Shown: positions 1 to 9,072, numbered from the stretch's first letter. The stretch: DNA of 22,928 nt from Ruminococcus sp. UBA3280 (GCA_002362175.1 DETU01000075.1:6624-29551); one strand, 5' to 3'. The notes: a model not told the origin generated them from the sequence alone. Numbers and translations: made by a program.

Positions 1-27
1 TTATGAAAACAAACTTTTAAATTTTAC

Positions 28-55
28 TTGAATTTTCCTGAATTTATGTTATAAT
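28..55 (+). promoter_or_regulatory. Sigma-A type promoter of the prepilin peptidase gene
   Basis: TTGAAT at 28-33 and a perfect TATAAT at 50-55 are separated by 16 bases. The likely start of transcription is near 62, giving a leader of about 30 bases. A strong ribosome binding site, AAAGGAGGG at 79-87, lies 7 bases before the ATG at 95. Confidence 0.65.
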
Positions 56-94
56 AAAATATGTCAGTATTTTAATGTAAAGGAGGGTAAAACA

Positions 95-934
95 ATGGGT
101 GAATTCAAAGATATGCTTCACGACGAATTTGTGTCACCACTTTTCAAAATATCGTTTTACGCCGTAATATTTTTAATAGGTATAAGCGTGGGAAGCTTTC
201 TGAATGTTGTAATTCTGAGACTTCCACGTGATGAATCTCTTATAAAGAGGTCGTCGCACTGCATGACGTGCGGTACAAAAATCAGGGCAAGAGACCTGAT
301 ACCCGTTTTCAGCTGGCTTGCACTGAAAGGCAGATGTCACAGCTGTGGGGAAAAAATTTCTCCGAGGTATCCGATTGTTGAAAGCCTGAACGGTATTCTT
401 TTTGTACTTACATTTTACGTTCATGACATCAATGCTGAATCCATAATAACCTGTGTTCTAATGTCACTGCTCGTTGTAGTCGGATTCATGGACTGGGATA
501 CAATGGAAATTGACGAAAGAATTTTAGGTTTAATCGCATTGCTTGTAATCCCGTCGCTGATTTTCACAAATCAGGCTTCTTTGGAACAGAGAATTATAGG
601 CTCGCTTATTATAAGCGTACCGTTTTTCATTATCGGTGAAGTAAGCCGAATTTTCATAAGAAAGAAGTATGAGGAAGATTTCCGTGCCATTGAACTCGGA
701 GACACGCTTCTTATGATTGCCGCCGGTGCTTACCTCGGAACAAAAGCTGTTATCGTTTCAGCATTACTGGGAATAGTAATTGCCGCCGTTGCAGGACTTA
801 TAAACAAATTAGTTTCAGGAGAATCAAAGTTTGCATTTGGTCCTTATCTGTCAATCGGCATAGCAATAGGAGCATTATGGGGAAATGACATAGCACAATG
901 GTATCTCGGTTTACTGACCGCTCCGATTCAGTAA
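95..934 (+). CDS. pilD: Prepilin peptidase (A24 family, PilD/GspO-like)
   Basis: Membrane aspartyl protease that cuts the leader from type IV prepilins and, in its family, N-methylates the new end. The 279-residue length fits full bacterial PilD. The N-terminal domain has the GSFLNVV signature near residue 33 and two CxxC pairs (C56/C59 and C81/C84), a zinc site typical of the bifunctional form. Several hydrophobic segments follow. The catalytic aspartates are D133 or D135 (in MDWDTMEID) and D203. The second motif reads ELGD rather than the usual GxGD, and the IPD of the first motif is EID, so both motifs are slightly off consensus while keeping the acids. It converges on the pilus operon, whose two short-leader prepilins are obvious substrates. 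The start is set by the strong Shine-Dalgarno at 79-87. Confidence 0.93.
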   Translation: MGEFKDMLHDEFVSPLFKISFYAVIFLIGISVGSFLNVVILRLPRDESLIKRSSHCMTCGTKIRARDLIPVFSWLALKGRCHSCGEKISPRYPIVESLNGILFVLTFYVHDINAESIITCVLMSLLVVVGFMDWDTMEIDERILGLIALLVIPSLIFTNQASLEQRIIGSLIISVPFFIIGEVSRIFIRKKYEEDFRAIELGDTLLMIAAGAYLGTKAVIVSALLGIVIAAVAGLINKLVSGESKFAFGPYLSIGIAIGALWGNDIAQWYLGLLTAPIQ

Positions 935-953
935 AAAAGCAACAGAAATAATT

Positions 954-992
954 ACAGGCAGCAGCATTTTAAACTGCTGCCTGTTTTTATTT
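954..992 (+). terminator. Rho-independent terminator after pilD
   Basis: A perfect 11-bp stem (954-964 with 974-984, arms ACAGGCAGCAG and CTGCTGCCTGT) has a 9-base loop and is followed by a T-rich run. It lies between convergent genes. On the minus strand the T tract is weaker and displaced, so it may serve the pilus operon only in part. Confidence 0.9.
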
Positions 993-998
993 ATTCAA

Positions 999-2054
999 TT
1001 AAGGAAGAGTATATATAATATAAATATTATTTCCTCCTGCTTCGTTGATTACGTCCTGTGCAATGAAATAATCAGATGATGCAGAGGAGTGTAAATAATC
1101 CCACTTTGTATCACCATTATCATCAACCATATCTGTCGGTGAATAGCCGTTTCCGTTTCGTCTTACCGGATAGTAGTCAAGATTTGCACGGTAATCTCCG
1201 CCGAATGCAGAATTAATGTTAAGGAGTGCGAGTGAAGCATTTGCGGAAGAATAAGGTGAACCGAATACGTGTTCTCCGTCAATAACATTGTGATACTGGT
1301 CAGCACCGTCATTGTTTTTGTATGTTACAAAAGTAAATGAAAACATACTCGGAGAAAATCCATAAGAACCAACTGGAACTATACGTCCGAAATACTGGTC
1401 ATCTTTTATCTTTGCAGGAAGTGCATAACTTACATCACCGCTATGAATAACATCAACCGTATTATATCCAATTGATGCAAAGATAGAATAATTACTGTAA
1501 TAAGCTTCATTTATGACAGGTTCATCAATTGTTACAGCCGATACACTGCAATTATGTATCTTTGTATCAGTCCAGTCACCTGTTGAAGAATCCCAGTCAT
1601 CATAATTATACCCTGCTGTAAAATCAAATGTACTTTCTGTAATTTTACCTTGGTCATCATTATTTATTTTCATTACATAAGCACGACCGCTTATAGGGTC
1701 ATTTGAACTGTCAACCCGGTTTGTGAAACAGGAATCCACAAAATCCTCAACCGCCTTTTGCTGACGTGCGGATTCAGACATTGAAGGGTCAATCAGGTGA
1801 CATCCGCTTACATCATAATATTTAAGGTCGCCGTTATGGACATACACAGCATTTGCATAACGCAGTGTGCCTTCCATATAACGCTTTATATTATCAACAG
1901 TAGCGGAATTTGCCTCCTGCAATGACGCACCTTTCATCATTCTGCTTACAGGGTCAAGAAACCTCATAGCACCAAGCATAATCAGTCCGAACACAGCCAT
2001 AACAACGATTAACTCAACAAGAGTAAAGCCTTTAAGATTTTTTTTGCTTTTCAT
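999..2054 (-). CDS. Type IV prepilin-like protein, large (pseudo)pilin
   Basis: A 351-residue protein with a class-III prepilin leader. A short positive leader ends at G9, cleavage would fall before F10 (G|FTLVE), and Glu sits at mature position +5 (E14). A hydrophobic helix runs to about residue 32. The remaining ~310 residues are polar, rich in Tyr, Asn, Asp and Ser, and look like a secreted globular head much larger than that of an ordinary pilin. It is the last gene of the operon, 11 bases after the previous stop. It is likely a minor pilin or pseudopilin processed by the convergent peptidase. The head fold is not recognised, and a role in adhesion is only a guess. Confidence 0.82.
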   Translation of the reverse strand: MKSKKNLKGFTLVELIVVMAVFGLIMLGAMRFLDPVSRMMKGASLQEANSATVDNIKRYMEGTLRYANAVYVHNGDLKYYDVSGCHLIDPSMSESARQQKAVEDFVDSCFTNRVDSSNDPISGRAYVMKINNDDQGKITESTFDFTAGYNYDDWDSSTGDWTDTKIHNCSVSAVTIDEPVINEAYYSNYSIFASIGYNTVDVIHSGDVSYALPAKIKDDQYFGRIVPVGSYGFSPSMFSFTFVTYKNNDGADQYHNVIDGEHVFGSPYSSANASLALLNINSAFGGDYRANLDYYPVRRNGNGYSPTDMVDDNGDTKWDYLHSSASSDYFIAQDVINEAGGNNIYIIYTLP

Positions 2055-2065
2055 GCTTTTACCTC

Positions 2066-2476
2066 CTATGGCTGAATGTAGACAAACTTGAAATGTCCTT
2101 TTGTATTTCCGTCATAAATAGGAACATTTTCAGAATCAACAGTCCCGGTATCAGTCAGCTCGTCGCTTGTGCTGTAAAGTTTTCCGCTTATATCAACAGT
2201 GTTTCCGCTTCCGCTGACAGTAATTTTAAAATCATCATCAATCTGTTTACCCATATTTGAAGAAGTAGGCGTATCTCTGCTTTGAAGTTCGGCGGACGGA
2301 CCTTCAAGTGCAATTTTTTCATTTCTTGCCTTTGTGTCTTTACGGTAATTGTCAATTGTAACACCGACTGTCGTCAGGAGAAGTGCAAGAACCGCCATAA
2401 CCGCAATGGAGATAATAACTTCAATAAGAGTCATACCACGCTTTTTACGGGATTTTTTTATTTTTTCATTTTTCAT
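2066..2476 (-). CDS. Type IV prepilin-like protein, small (pseudo)pilin
   Basis: A 136-residue prepilin. The very basic leader ends at G14, cleavage would be before M15 (G|MTLIEV), and Glu is at +5 (E19). A hydrophobic helix runs to about residue 40, followed by a charged amphipathic stretch and a small head of roughly 80 residues rich in Ser, Thr and Gly. This resembles GspI/PilV-type minor pseudopilins in size and plan, but family membership beyond the N-terminus cannot be seen. It sits 12 bases after the 946-residue gene and 11 before the next prepilin, so all three are very likely translated from one message. Confidence 0.82.
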   Translation of the reverse strand: MKNEKIKKSRKKRGMTLIEVIISIAVMAVLALLLTTVGVTIDNYRKDTKARNEKIALEGPSAELQSRDTPTSSNMGKQIDDDFKITVSGSGNTVDISGKLYSTSDELTDTGTVDSENVPIYDGNTKGHFKFVYIQP

Positions 2477-2488
2477 ATCGCACCTCCG

Positions 2489-5329
2489 TTAAAAGCCTTC
2501 ATAATAGGTAATAACAAAACTGTTTGAAGTAGGAGTAGGTGTTATAGGCGGTAAATAACCTGAACTGTCGGGAGTATAAAGGAACGTCCAGTTATTCTGT
2601 CCTTCTGCCTTTGCAACGTTAAGAACACCTATTACACCTATATTATCTGCCGAACCGGGTCTGCCATTGATTTCAGCTCCGTTGTAGAAAGTCTGATTTG
2701 ATACGGTTGCAGCTGTTTTAAGGTCAAAAGCAAGATAAGGTGCTTCAATCATAGCAGTAACAATTGAATTGTTTGTCAGTGTAAGAGAGGGCTGTGAAGT
2801 GATGTTACCGACTGCGTCATATTCTGCCATTTCGGAATAAATCTTGATTTTCGGGTTTGTAACCTTTGTAACACCTGACACATAAAGGTCATCGTTTGTT
2901 GCTATCTGTAAAGGATTACCGCTTCTTATGAGGTCATAATACGATTTTGTCATAATTCTGCCCTTATTCAGTGTTGCATCACCCTCAATAAAGAGTATGA
3001 GATTTCCGCAGTTGGGAGCAGAATCATCGTAAATTATACCATAATCATCAAAGTCCTTTGCTTCCATGCTGAAGTTTTCAAGTTTAACCCAGATATTATT
3101 TGAAGAAGTATTCTTTATATAGATTGTCTTGTTGAAACCTGAACCTGAAAGAGTACAGCTTTGTGTAATTTCGTCGGGAACATCATAGTTGTGGTATACA
3201 GTTGATTCAACAGCTGAACGTACACCGTTGTTTACAGGAATTTTGGTAATAGTAGCATCTGAATCAAAGTTATAATTCTGTTCGATTTCGTCAACAGTCT
3301 TAATTACCTTTGAAACCTCAATAGGCGTACCGTCTCCGATTTCCTCAAATCCGAGTATTACAGATTTTTCTGCTTCTTTCGGGAAAGTAACTGCATTACT
3401 GAGAGTTTTATAAGTAGTGGTTGACTGAATAACCTTTCCTCTGTACTGAAGGTCAGACAATGTATACATATCAGCTCCGGAAACAGTATTTCCGTCTGCG
3501 TCCTGATATTCATATACACCGTTATCCTTAGGAGTCTGTGTACCTGAAACTTCCCAGCTGTGATTTGCAAAATATCCTGATTTATCGGTAATAGTCAAAT
3601 CATTCGGGTCACTCATTACATAGTCATGTAAATCGTAATAAGTATCTTCTTCAGTAATAACTATGCCTAATCCTATATCAGCATCATCAAGTATACTCTT
3701 GTCAAACCATGCATCACGCTTATTATTGTCAACATTACCCCAGTTGTCTTTAAATACTGCATTTTTAACGAATACGAGTGTAGGTTCTGTAACAGTTACA
3801 AGTGAGATATCAGTACGCATATTCTGTGTTCCTGTGATATTCTTTGTACCGTTTACCGCTCCGTCAACATTGATAGATGCAAATCCGTCTTCTATATCAC
3901 TTGAATCACTAACTGTAAGGTCACCGCTTACAACAATGTTGCCTGTAGTTTTAATTTTACCGTTTACGGTAAGATTTCCCTCTACAACAATATCTTTATC
4001 AACAGTAAGATTACCGTTAACCGTAAGATTCTGACCCACAAAAAGATTACCTGCAATTGAAGCACCATTGCCTGTTACCTCAAGACTTCCCTTTGTATAG
4101 AAATTACCTGAAGTCTGTGAACCAAGATAGGTATCTGTTCCGTTGAGAACAGAATTGCTCCATGCATGAAGTGTAGTATTTGTATTACCGATTACTGAAG
4201 TTTTGTCGGTATCCTGACAATATACATTTGCATAAAGATTAACTCCGTTCTGCTGTGCGTTCATTGAACCGCAGAAGATATTAAGTGGAAGATTTGAGTC
4301 ACCTACTGTCTGATTGTTGAATTTCAGAAGAGAGTCAACATAAATATAGGGAATATCCTGAAATTTTGTTATTTCCTGATTGAAAGAAACTGCATTGTTA
4401 TTGTTTACCGTATCAGAAGAAACTTTAAAGCTACTGTTCTGAACGTCCATATTTCCCCATACAGCCATTCCCGAGCCTTTTGTAGGGAAAAGGATTTCTG
4501 TTTCTGTATTTACAACAAGACTTCCGTTTATAACGAATGGTGCTTCAATGGTGTGGTCGTTACCTGTATAATAACTAACCATAATATCATTATCTGCATT
4601 ACCGTCATTCAGGTCAGCTTCGGGTGAATAAAAAGGTTTACCCTCTGCATCATATGAATAGCTTACACCGTCTTTAACATTAAGATAAAGCTTCTGATTA
4701 AGTGAAACATCATCAAACGGTGCAGGAAGTGCCGGATTATTCTGCTGGTAAACTCTGCCACCACTTCCGAGACCGATACCGAGATATGTACCGCCGAAAG
4801 AGTTGGTGTGGTTTGATACAACCGCAGAACCAACGGTTACAAAACCGCCGCCGCCGCCCGGATTGGTTACGCTTGACGGAGGATTCTTGAGAACATAGGC
4901 GGTTACTGTCTTTGTTTCACCGCCGTATAATACATCAGCCGTAATTGAAACAAGGTCTTTTGAAACCCATTCATTTTCTGAAGAATCATAATAATCTCTT
5001 GAACCTGCATACGCTACTCTTGCCTTTGTGATTTTGCCCATGCCGGCAGATGTTGAATCCATTGTAATATCTACATCAAAACCGCCTGATGTAAGAGACG
5101 CTATAGCATTTCCGAAACTCTCATCTTCAGTTGCAGCTTTAAGAATACTGTCAATAGCAGTTCTCGCAGTATAATTAGCCTGTGATGACGAATATGATTT
5201 GTGGGCTCTGTTATTTGCTGCTGTGGCAAGTACCAGAGTACTTGTAAGAAAAACTATCAGAAGTGACATTACCGATACGACTGTAATCAGCACTGCACCC
5301 TTAAAACTTCGTTTTTTCTCAGTTTTCAT
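2489..5329 (-). CDS. Giant PilX/GspK-like pilus protein with bactofilin-like repeats
   Basis: A 946-residue protein. A basic N-terminus (1-10) is followed by one hydrophobic helix (about 12-36) and an amphipathic stretch to about 70, as in PilX or GspK. G11 could be the prepilin cleavage site, but the +5 Glu is absent. In type II secretion the tip pseudopilin GspK is also large and also lacks that Glu, so a tip position is a reasonable inference. A Gly-rich linker lies near 157-162. Around residues 410-490, short repeats of the GNLTVNG type occur, like the beta-helix turns of bactofilins and polymer-forming proteins. A Pro/Thr-rich tail follows near the end. No catalytic motif was seen. It may be an adhesin or pilus-priming component. 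The Shine-Dalgarno is AAAGGCGG. Confidence 0.72.
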   Translation of the reverse strand: MKTEKKRSFKGAVLITVVSVMSLLIVFLTSTLVLATAANNRAHKSYSSSQANYTARTAIDSILKAATEDESFGNAIASLTSGGFDVDITMDSTSAGMGKITKARVAYAGSRDYYDSSENEWVSKDLVSITADVLYGGETKTVTAYVLKNPPSSVTNPGGGGGFVTVGSAVVSNHTNSFGGTYLGIGLGSGGRVYQQNNPALPAPFDDVSLNQKLYLNVKDGVSYSYDAEGKPFYSPEADLNDGNADNDIMVSYYTGNDHTIEAPFVINGSLVVNTETEILFPTKGSGMAVWGNMDVQNSSFKVSSDTVNNNNAVSFNQEITKFQDIPYIYVDSLLKFNNQTVGDSNLPLNIFCGSMNAQQNGVNLYANVYCQDTDKTSVIGNTNTTLHAWSNSVLNGTDTYLGSQTSGNFYTKGSLEVTGNGASIAGNLFVGQNLTVNGNLTVDKDIVVEGNLTVNGKIKTTGNIVVSGDLTVSDSSDIEDGFASINVDGAVNGTKNITGTQNMRTDISLVTVTEPTLVFVKNAVFKDNWGNVDNNKRDAWFDKSILDDADIGLGIVITEEDTYYDLHDYVMSDPNDLTITDKSGYFANHSWEVSGTQTPKDNGVYEYQDADGNTVSGADMYTLSDLQYRGKVIQSTTTYKTLSNAVTFPKEAEKSVILGFEEIGDGTPIEVSKVIKTVDEIEQNYNFDSDATITKIPVNNGVRSAVESTVYHNYDVPDEITQSCTLSGSGFNKTIYIKNTSSNNIWVKLENFSMEAKDFDDYGIIYDDSAPNCGNLILFIEGDATLNKGRIMTKSYYDLIRSGNPLQIATNDDLYVSGVTKVTNPKIKIYSEMAEYDAVGNITSQPSLTLTNNSIVTAMIEAPYLAFDLKTAATVSNQTFYNGAEINGRPGSADNIGVIGVLNVAKAEGQNNWTFLYTPDSSGYLPPITPTPTSNSFVITYYEGF

Positions 5330-5387
5330 AATTTCTACCGCCTTTCAAGTTATATTTCTCTTTTTTAATAACTCAGCGAACATTTTA

Positions 5388-6257
5388 TTATTCATCTGTA
5401 TTAGGCTTCTGCATATCATAAACTGAATATAAACTGATTACTATCTGTACTGAAGATGTGTTTGAGTTATCAATAGTAAGTTCTTCCGGAGCAGGTGTCG
5501 GCTCGGGAGTTTCTGTTTCCGTTTCAGCTCCTGCTTCTGCGTCTGTAGCAGGTTCCCCGCTTTCGTCTGTAACTGTCGGTTCTTCTGTACTTTCCTGAGA
5601 TGTCTGCTGTTCTGCTTCCTTTCTGTTCTCACCAAAAGAATAATCTATGATATCAACCTGATTTATAAGGAGAGTCTTCTTAAGTTCTTCAACAGCCTTC
5701 ATATATTTCCATACAGCTTCTCTTGTACCTGTAACTCTTATGCCGTACTGTGTCTGGATAAGAGTTTCAACGTTTCGGTCTTTAAGTGAATTCTGTTCTG
5801 CAAAAACTTCACCATATGATTCCGCATATCCGCCGTTGAGGTCAGCAGATTCACGCATATCTGAAACAAGGTCCTCATATTCGAGGTAATAATAATCAAG
5901 TTCTTCTTCTTTCGGATATGATACATTGAGTTCATCAATGCGGACACCTGCTTCTTCTGCGAGGTGCTGCATATACTGGTCAAGTTTCTGTGTTTCGTTT
6001 ATGTCACCAATCGGAACGAAATCAGCAGTCAGCTTGGTAGTTTCATCATATACTGCATCAATACCGTCTTTAAGGGGTTCAATCTTTGCTATTCTTGCTT
6101 CAAGGTCTGCCTGTTCGGACTGTTTTGTAGCTAATGTTTTCTCATCTTCTTTTATTTCTTCACTCTTAGGTTTGATAAGAAGGAAAAATCCGATAAGAAG
6201 AAATACAACGGCAATTAAAATACCGAGCATAACCTTTTCTCTGTAATTCAGTTTCAT
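5388..6257 (-). CDS. pilO: PilO-like type IV pilus inner-membrane protein
   Basis: A 289-residue bitopic protein: short cytoplasmic end, membrane helix at about 9-29, a charged coiled-coil-prone stretch at 31-75, then an alpha/beta domain as in PilO/GspM. In the family, PilO pairs with PilN to link the PilM ring to the pilus base. Identification rests mainly on plan and on its place directly after the PilM-PilN gene (14-base gap, Shine-Dalgarno AAGGAGG). An odd feature is an acidic low-complexity insert rich in Glu, Thr and Pro at about 213-258, placed between the body of the domain and its last beta strand. The gap to the next gene is 58 bases and has no clear terminator. Confidence 0.8.
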   Translation of the reverse strand: MKLNYREKVMLGILIAVVFLLIGFFLLIKPKSEEIKEDEKTLATKQSEQADLEARIAKIEPLKDGIDAVYDETTKLTADFVPIGDINETQKLDQYMQHLAEEAGVRIDELNVSYPKEEELDYYYLEYEDLVSDMRESADLNGGYAESYGEVFAEQNSLKDRNVETLIQTQYGIRVTGTREAVWKYMKAVEELKKTLLINQVDIIDYSFGENRKEAEQQTSQESTEEPTVTDESGEPATDAEAGAETETETPEPTPAPEELTIDNSNTSSVQIVISLYSVYDMQKPNTDE

Positions 6258-6271
6258 GTTAATCAGCCTCC

Positions 6272-7849
6272 TTATTCTTCTGTATCTTCTTCAGCTTCGG
6301 TTTCTTCAGGGTGATATGCACTCTGTTCTCCCTTTACTCTCATAGTAACATCAAACAGTACGTGAGTTTCAGGTTCTGCATCTTTTGAAATAAGAACCTG
6401 ATTAAGACGGTATCCGCTGTATGCGGCATTGTCAAATTCGTCCTTTTCAAGCAGGTTTGCAACAAGTGCTGCCGGGAGTTCCTGATATGCACCGTTGTTA
6501 TAGTCACATTCAACTGTAAATGAAAGCTGACCGTCAAGATATTTCGGAATAGCAATCTTAACGTTTGTTACCTGTAATTCTTCTGCCGTACTTTTCAGTG
6601 TTTCTTCAACAAGGTCATACTTTTCACCATTGATAATAGGCTGAGAAAAGAAAGCGTCATGAGCATTTGTCATTGTGATGTTATAAGTATCAACTTTTTC
6701 CTTGATTCCCTCAAGTCTTTCAAGATATTTTATTTTCTTTGCTGTCTCGGGACTTTCAATATAGTCCTGACAAACCTGAATATCGTCCTGAATACCGTTG
6801 TCCTTTACTGTGAGAACACCCCATATACCTGCAACGGCAAAAACCGAAACAGCCAATGCACCGAGAATGAAATAATTTCCGGCATTTTCATTTGCGACTC
6901 TGTTCTTTACTGCGGAACTGAAATCAGTATCAAGAAGATTGATTTTTTCAGTGTCCTTGTTTCTCTTGAACATAGCACCGATTGCGTTGGCATAAAGAGA
7001 AAATTCAAGATTTTCGTGTCCATGAATCTGCGGAGGAACATTGATAAGACTTGTATTGAGATCAAGCTTTTCCAGTTCGTCTGTAAGTCTCACATAGTCG
7101 TGTGTATCACCATAGAAAATGATATTTTCAATGACTTCTCCGGTATTACGGCTTCTGTGGAACTGAAGCATACGGAAGATATTTTCATTTACTGCTTCAA
7201 ATACATAATCGTCGGAATAGTTGTAATCGGCAGGGTCGATTGAAGCAAAACGTGAGAATGAAAGCTGACCTGCTTCATAGAGGTTGAGTGAAATGAAGTT
7301 ATTGTCAATCTGAACGGCAAGGAGAGGCATTTTTGACTTTATCTTTGTATCGGCAAGAAGAACCTTTGTGATACAATTACAGCCAATCATTACAGACCTG
7401 AGTGAAATGCCGAGAAGTTTGAACATTTCACGATAGCTGTTTATAACTTCGTAAGGACAGGCGGTTGCAAGAACCTTATATGTATCGCCCTCGCCGTCTC
7501 CCACTATAATGTAGGAAACGCTGTATGTATCATCAAGATTAAGCTCTGTAAGCATCTGCTGCTTTACAGTTTTCTGCATATCAGTAATCTTGACTTTCGG
7601 CACATCAAGTTCCTTGAAAATCGTAAGATTTGACGAGATGCTGACAATTGCTTCCTTGTCAGGCATTTTGTTCTTTTTAAGTATTCCGTTTATAAGTGTA
7701 GCAACATTCGGAACGTCCTTAACATGACCGTTTACAATAAGTTCCTCGTCAATATTAAGAGTTGCAGCCGAACTGATTTTGATTTTTCCGCTGCTTTCAA
7801 CGCCCTTAACTACTCGTATATTTCTGTCGGTAATATCAAATGAAAGCAT
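6272..7849 (-). CDS. PilM-PilN fusion, type IV pilus assembly
   Basis: A 525-residue protein. Residues 1-295 form an actin-like ATPase domain of the PilM type, starting LSFDITDRNIRVV, with a further nucleotide-fold strand around 176-192 (PLLAVQIDNN). PilN follows: the sequence INLLDTDF at 303-310 matches the INLLP-like cytoplasmic tail by which separate PilN proteins dock onto PilM. Then come a membrane helix (about 326-348), a coiled-coil region and an extracellular alpha/beta domain to about 510, ending in an acidic tail. Fusing the partners would fix the 1:1 complex. It follows pilC by 23 bases with a good ribosome binding site (AAAGGTGG). PilO comes next, keeping the usual M-N-O gene order. 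Confidence 0.85.
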   Translation of the reverse strand: MLSFDITDRNIRVVKGVESSGKIKISSAATLNIDEELIVNGHVKDVPNVATLINGILKKNKMPDKEAIVSISSNLTIFKELDVPKVKITDMQKTVKQQMLTELNLDDTYSVSYIIVGDGEGDTYKVLATACPYEVINSYREMFKLLGISLRSVMIGCNCITKVLLADTKIKSKMPLLAVQIDNNFISLNLYEAGQLSFSRFASIDPADYNYSDDYVFEAVNENIFRMLQFHRSRNTGEVIENIIFYGDTHDYVRLTDELEKLDLNTSLINVPPQIHGHENLEFSLYANAIGAMFKRNKDTEKINLLDTDFSSAVKNRVANENAGNYFILGALAVSVFAVAGIWGVLTVKDNGIQDDIQVCQDYIESPETAKKIKYLERLEGIKEKVDTYNITMTNAHDAFFSQPIINGEKYDLVEETLKSTAEELQVTNVKIAIPKYLDGQLSFTVECDYNNGAYQELPAALVANLLEKDEFDNAAYSGYRLNQVLISKDAEPETHVLFDVTMRVKGEQSAYHPEETEAEEDTEE

Positions 7850-7872
7850 TTATCTTTCCACCTTTCCGTGAA

Positions 7873-9072
7873 TTATTCGTTTTCGATAGAGTCGAATGAG
7901 CCGTAGAGTGCGGGGTAAATACCACAAACAACAAGACCAATGATAACAGCCATAAAGATAAGAAGAATAGGCTCTACCATGCTTACAAGACGCTGTACGG
8001 CTGCGTCGGATTCTTCTTCATAATAATCTGAAGTTTTTTCAAGAATTGAATCAAGTGCACCTGATTCCTCACCTACGTAAAGAATAGAGCAGAACATATT
8101 TTCAAAAATTTCAGACCTTGTGATTGCATTTGAAAGGGTTTCACCCTGTTTTACCTCGTCAACGACTTCAACGAATTTTTCGTCAACATATGAATTTCCG
8201 AGAACGGCAGAAGCTCTCTGTAAACATTCAACCATAGGAATACCGCTTGAATAAAGTGACGAGAGGGTACGTGCAAAACGTCCCGTGTAAATTTTGGTAA
8301 TAAGAGGACCAAAGCCCGGACCTTTAAGAATAAGACGGTCAAATTTAAGTCTGATATTAGGAACTTTGAGTGCATACCTTACACCGAAGAAAATTCCGGC
8401 TGCTATTATGATAAGCAACCACCACTTATGTTGGATAACATCAGATATAGCCGCCATCATTTTTGTGAGGGCAGGCATGGTTTCGGGGTCTTCATACATA
8501 TCGATGAAAGTCGGCATGATGAAAGCAAAAAGGAATATAACAATAACAACACAGAGAACAAGAAGTATAACAGGATAAACCATTGCACTCTTTACTGTAT
8601 TCTTGAGCTTTCCTTCCTTATTGTAATGGTCTGCCATACGGGTCATGATTACATCAAGTGAACCGCTGGTTTCGCCTGCACTTACCATTGAGATAAGGAA
8701 ATCCGGAAATGAACCTGCGTGCATTTCGAGAGTAGATGAAAAAGATTCACCTTTCTGAACATTTTCATAAATGTCCTGCCATATGGCTTTGGCTTTTTCG
8801 TTTTCCTGTTCTTTTGTGAGGATATCGATTGCCTTTACAAGCGTAAGACCGGAAGTAAGCATAGCACTGAGCTGACGACAGCAGAATGTAAGCTCCTTGG
8901 TACTGAACTTGTAGATTGATTTTGCGTTGGTTGAATCGCTTTCCTTAAAGTCCTTGACGTACAGACCTCTTTCTTTAGCCTTTTCAAGAAATTCCTGTTC
9001 GTTTTCGGCATTCATAACGCCCTTCTGCTGTCTGCCTCTTGCGTCCTGAGCGACATAGGAAAAACTCTTCAT
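7873..9072 (-). CDS. pilC: PilC/GspF inner-membrane platform protein
   Basis: A 399-residue polytopic protein with the usual duplicated T2SSF domain: one copy at about 60-183 (CRQLSAMLTSGLTL) and one at about 265-388 (ARTLSSLYSSGIPM), each followed by the GE..G turn (GETSGSLD and GEESGALD). Membrane helices lie at about 162-186, 218-232 and 366-388. The family member forms the rotor or platform in the membrane on which the extension ATPase acts. It is the first gene of the operon, with Shine-Dalgarno GGAGGTGG just before the ATG. The partner ATPase PilB normally lies next to it; it is not found here. Confidence 0.95.
   Translation of the reverse strand: MKSFSYVAQDARGRQQKGVMNAENEQEFLEKAKERGLYVKDFKESDSTNAKSIYKFSTKELTFCCRQLSAMLTSGLTLVKAIDILTKEQENEKAKAIWQDIYENVQKGESFSSTLEMHAGSFPDFLISMVSAGETSGSLDVIMTRMADHYNKEGKLKNTVKSAMVYPVILLVLCVVIVIFLFAFIMPTFIDMYEDPETMPALTKMMAAISDVIQHKWWLLIIIAAGIFFGVRYALKVPNIRLKFDRLILKGPGFGPLITKIYTGRFARTLSSLYSSGIPMVECLQRASAVLGNSYVDEKFVEVVDEVKQGETLSNAITRSEIFENMFCSILYVGEESGALDSILEKTSDYYEEESDAAVQRLVSMVEPILLIFMAVIIGLVVCGIYPALYGSFDSIENE

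Noticed and set aside
3663..4034. Plus-strand open frame rich in Ser, Thr and Val
   Set aside because: It is the mirror of the GNLTVNG repeats in the giant pilus protein, so its repetitive look is a by-product.
6659..7243. Plus-strand open frame of 194 codons
   Set aside because: It lies wholly antisense to the PilM-PilN gene, is rich in Cys, Ile and Phe as antisense frames are, and shows no domain or ribosome binding site.
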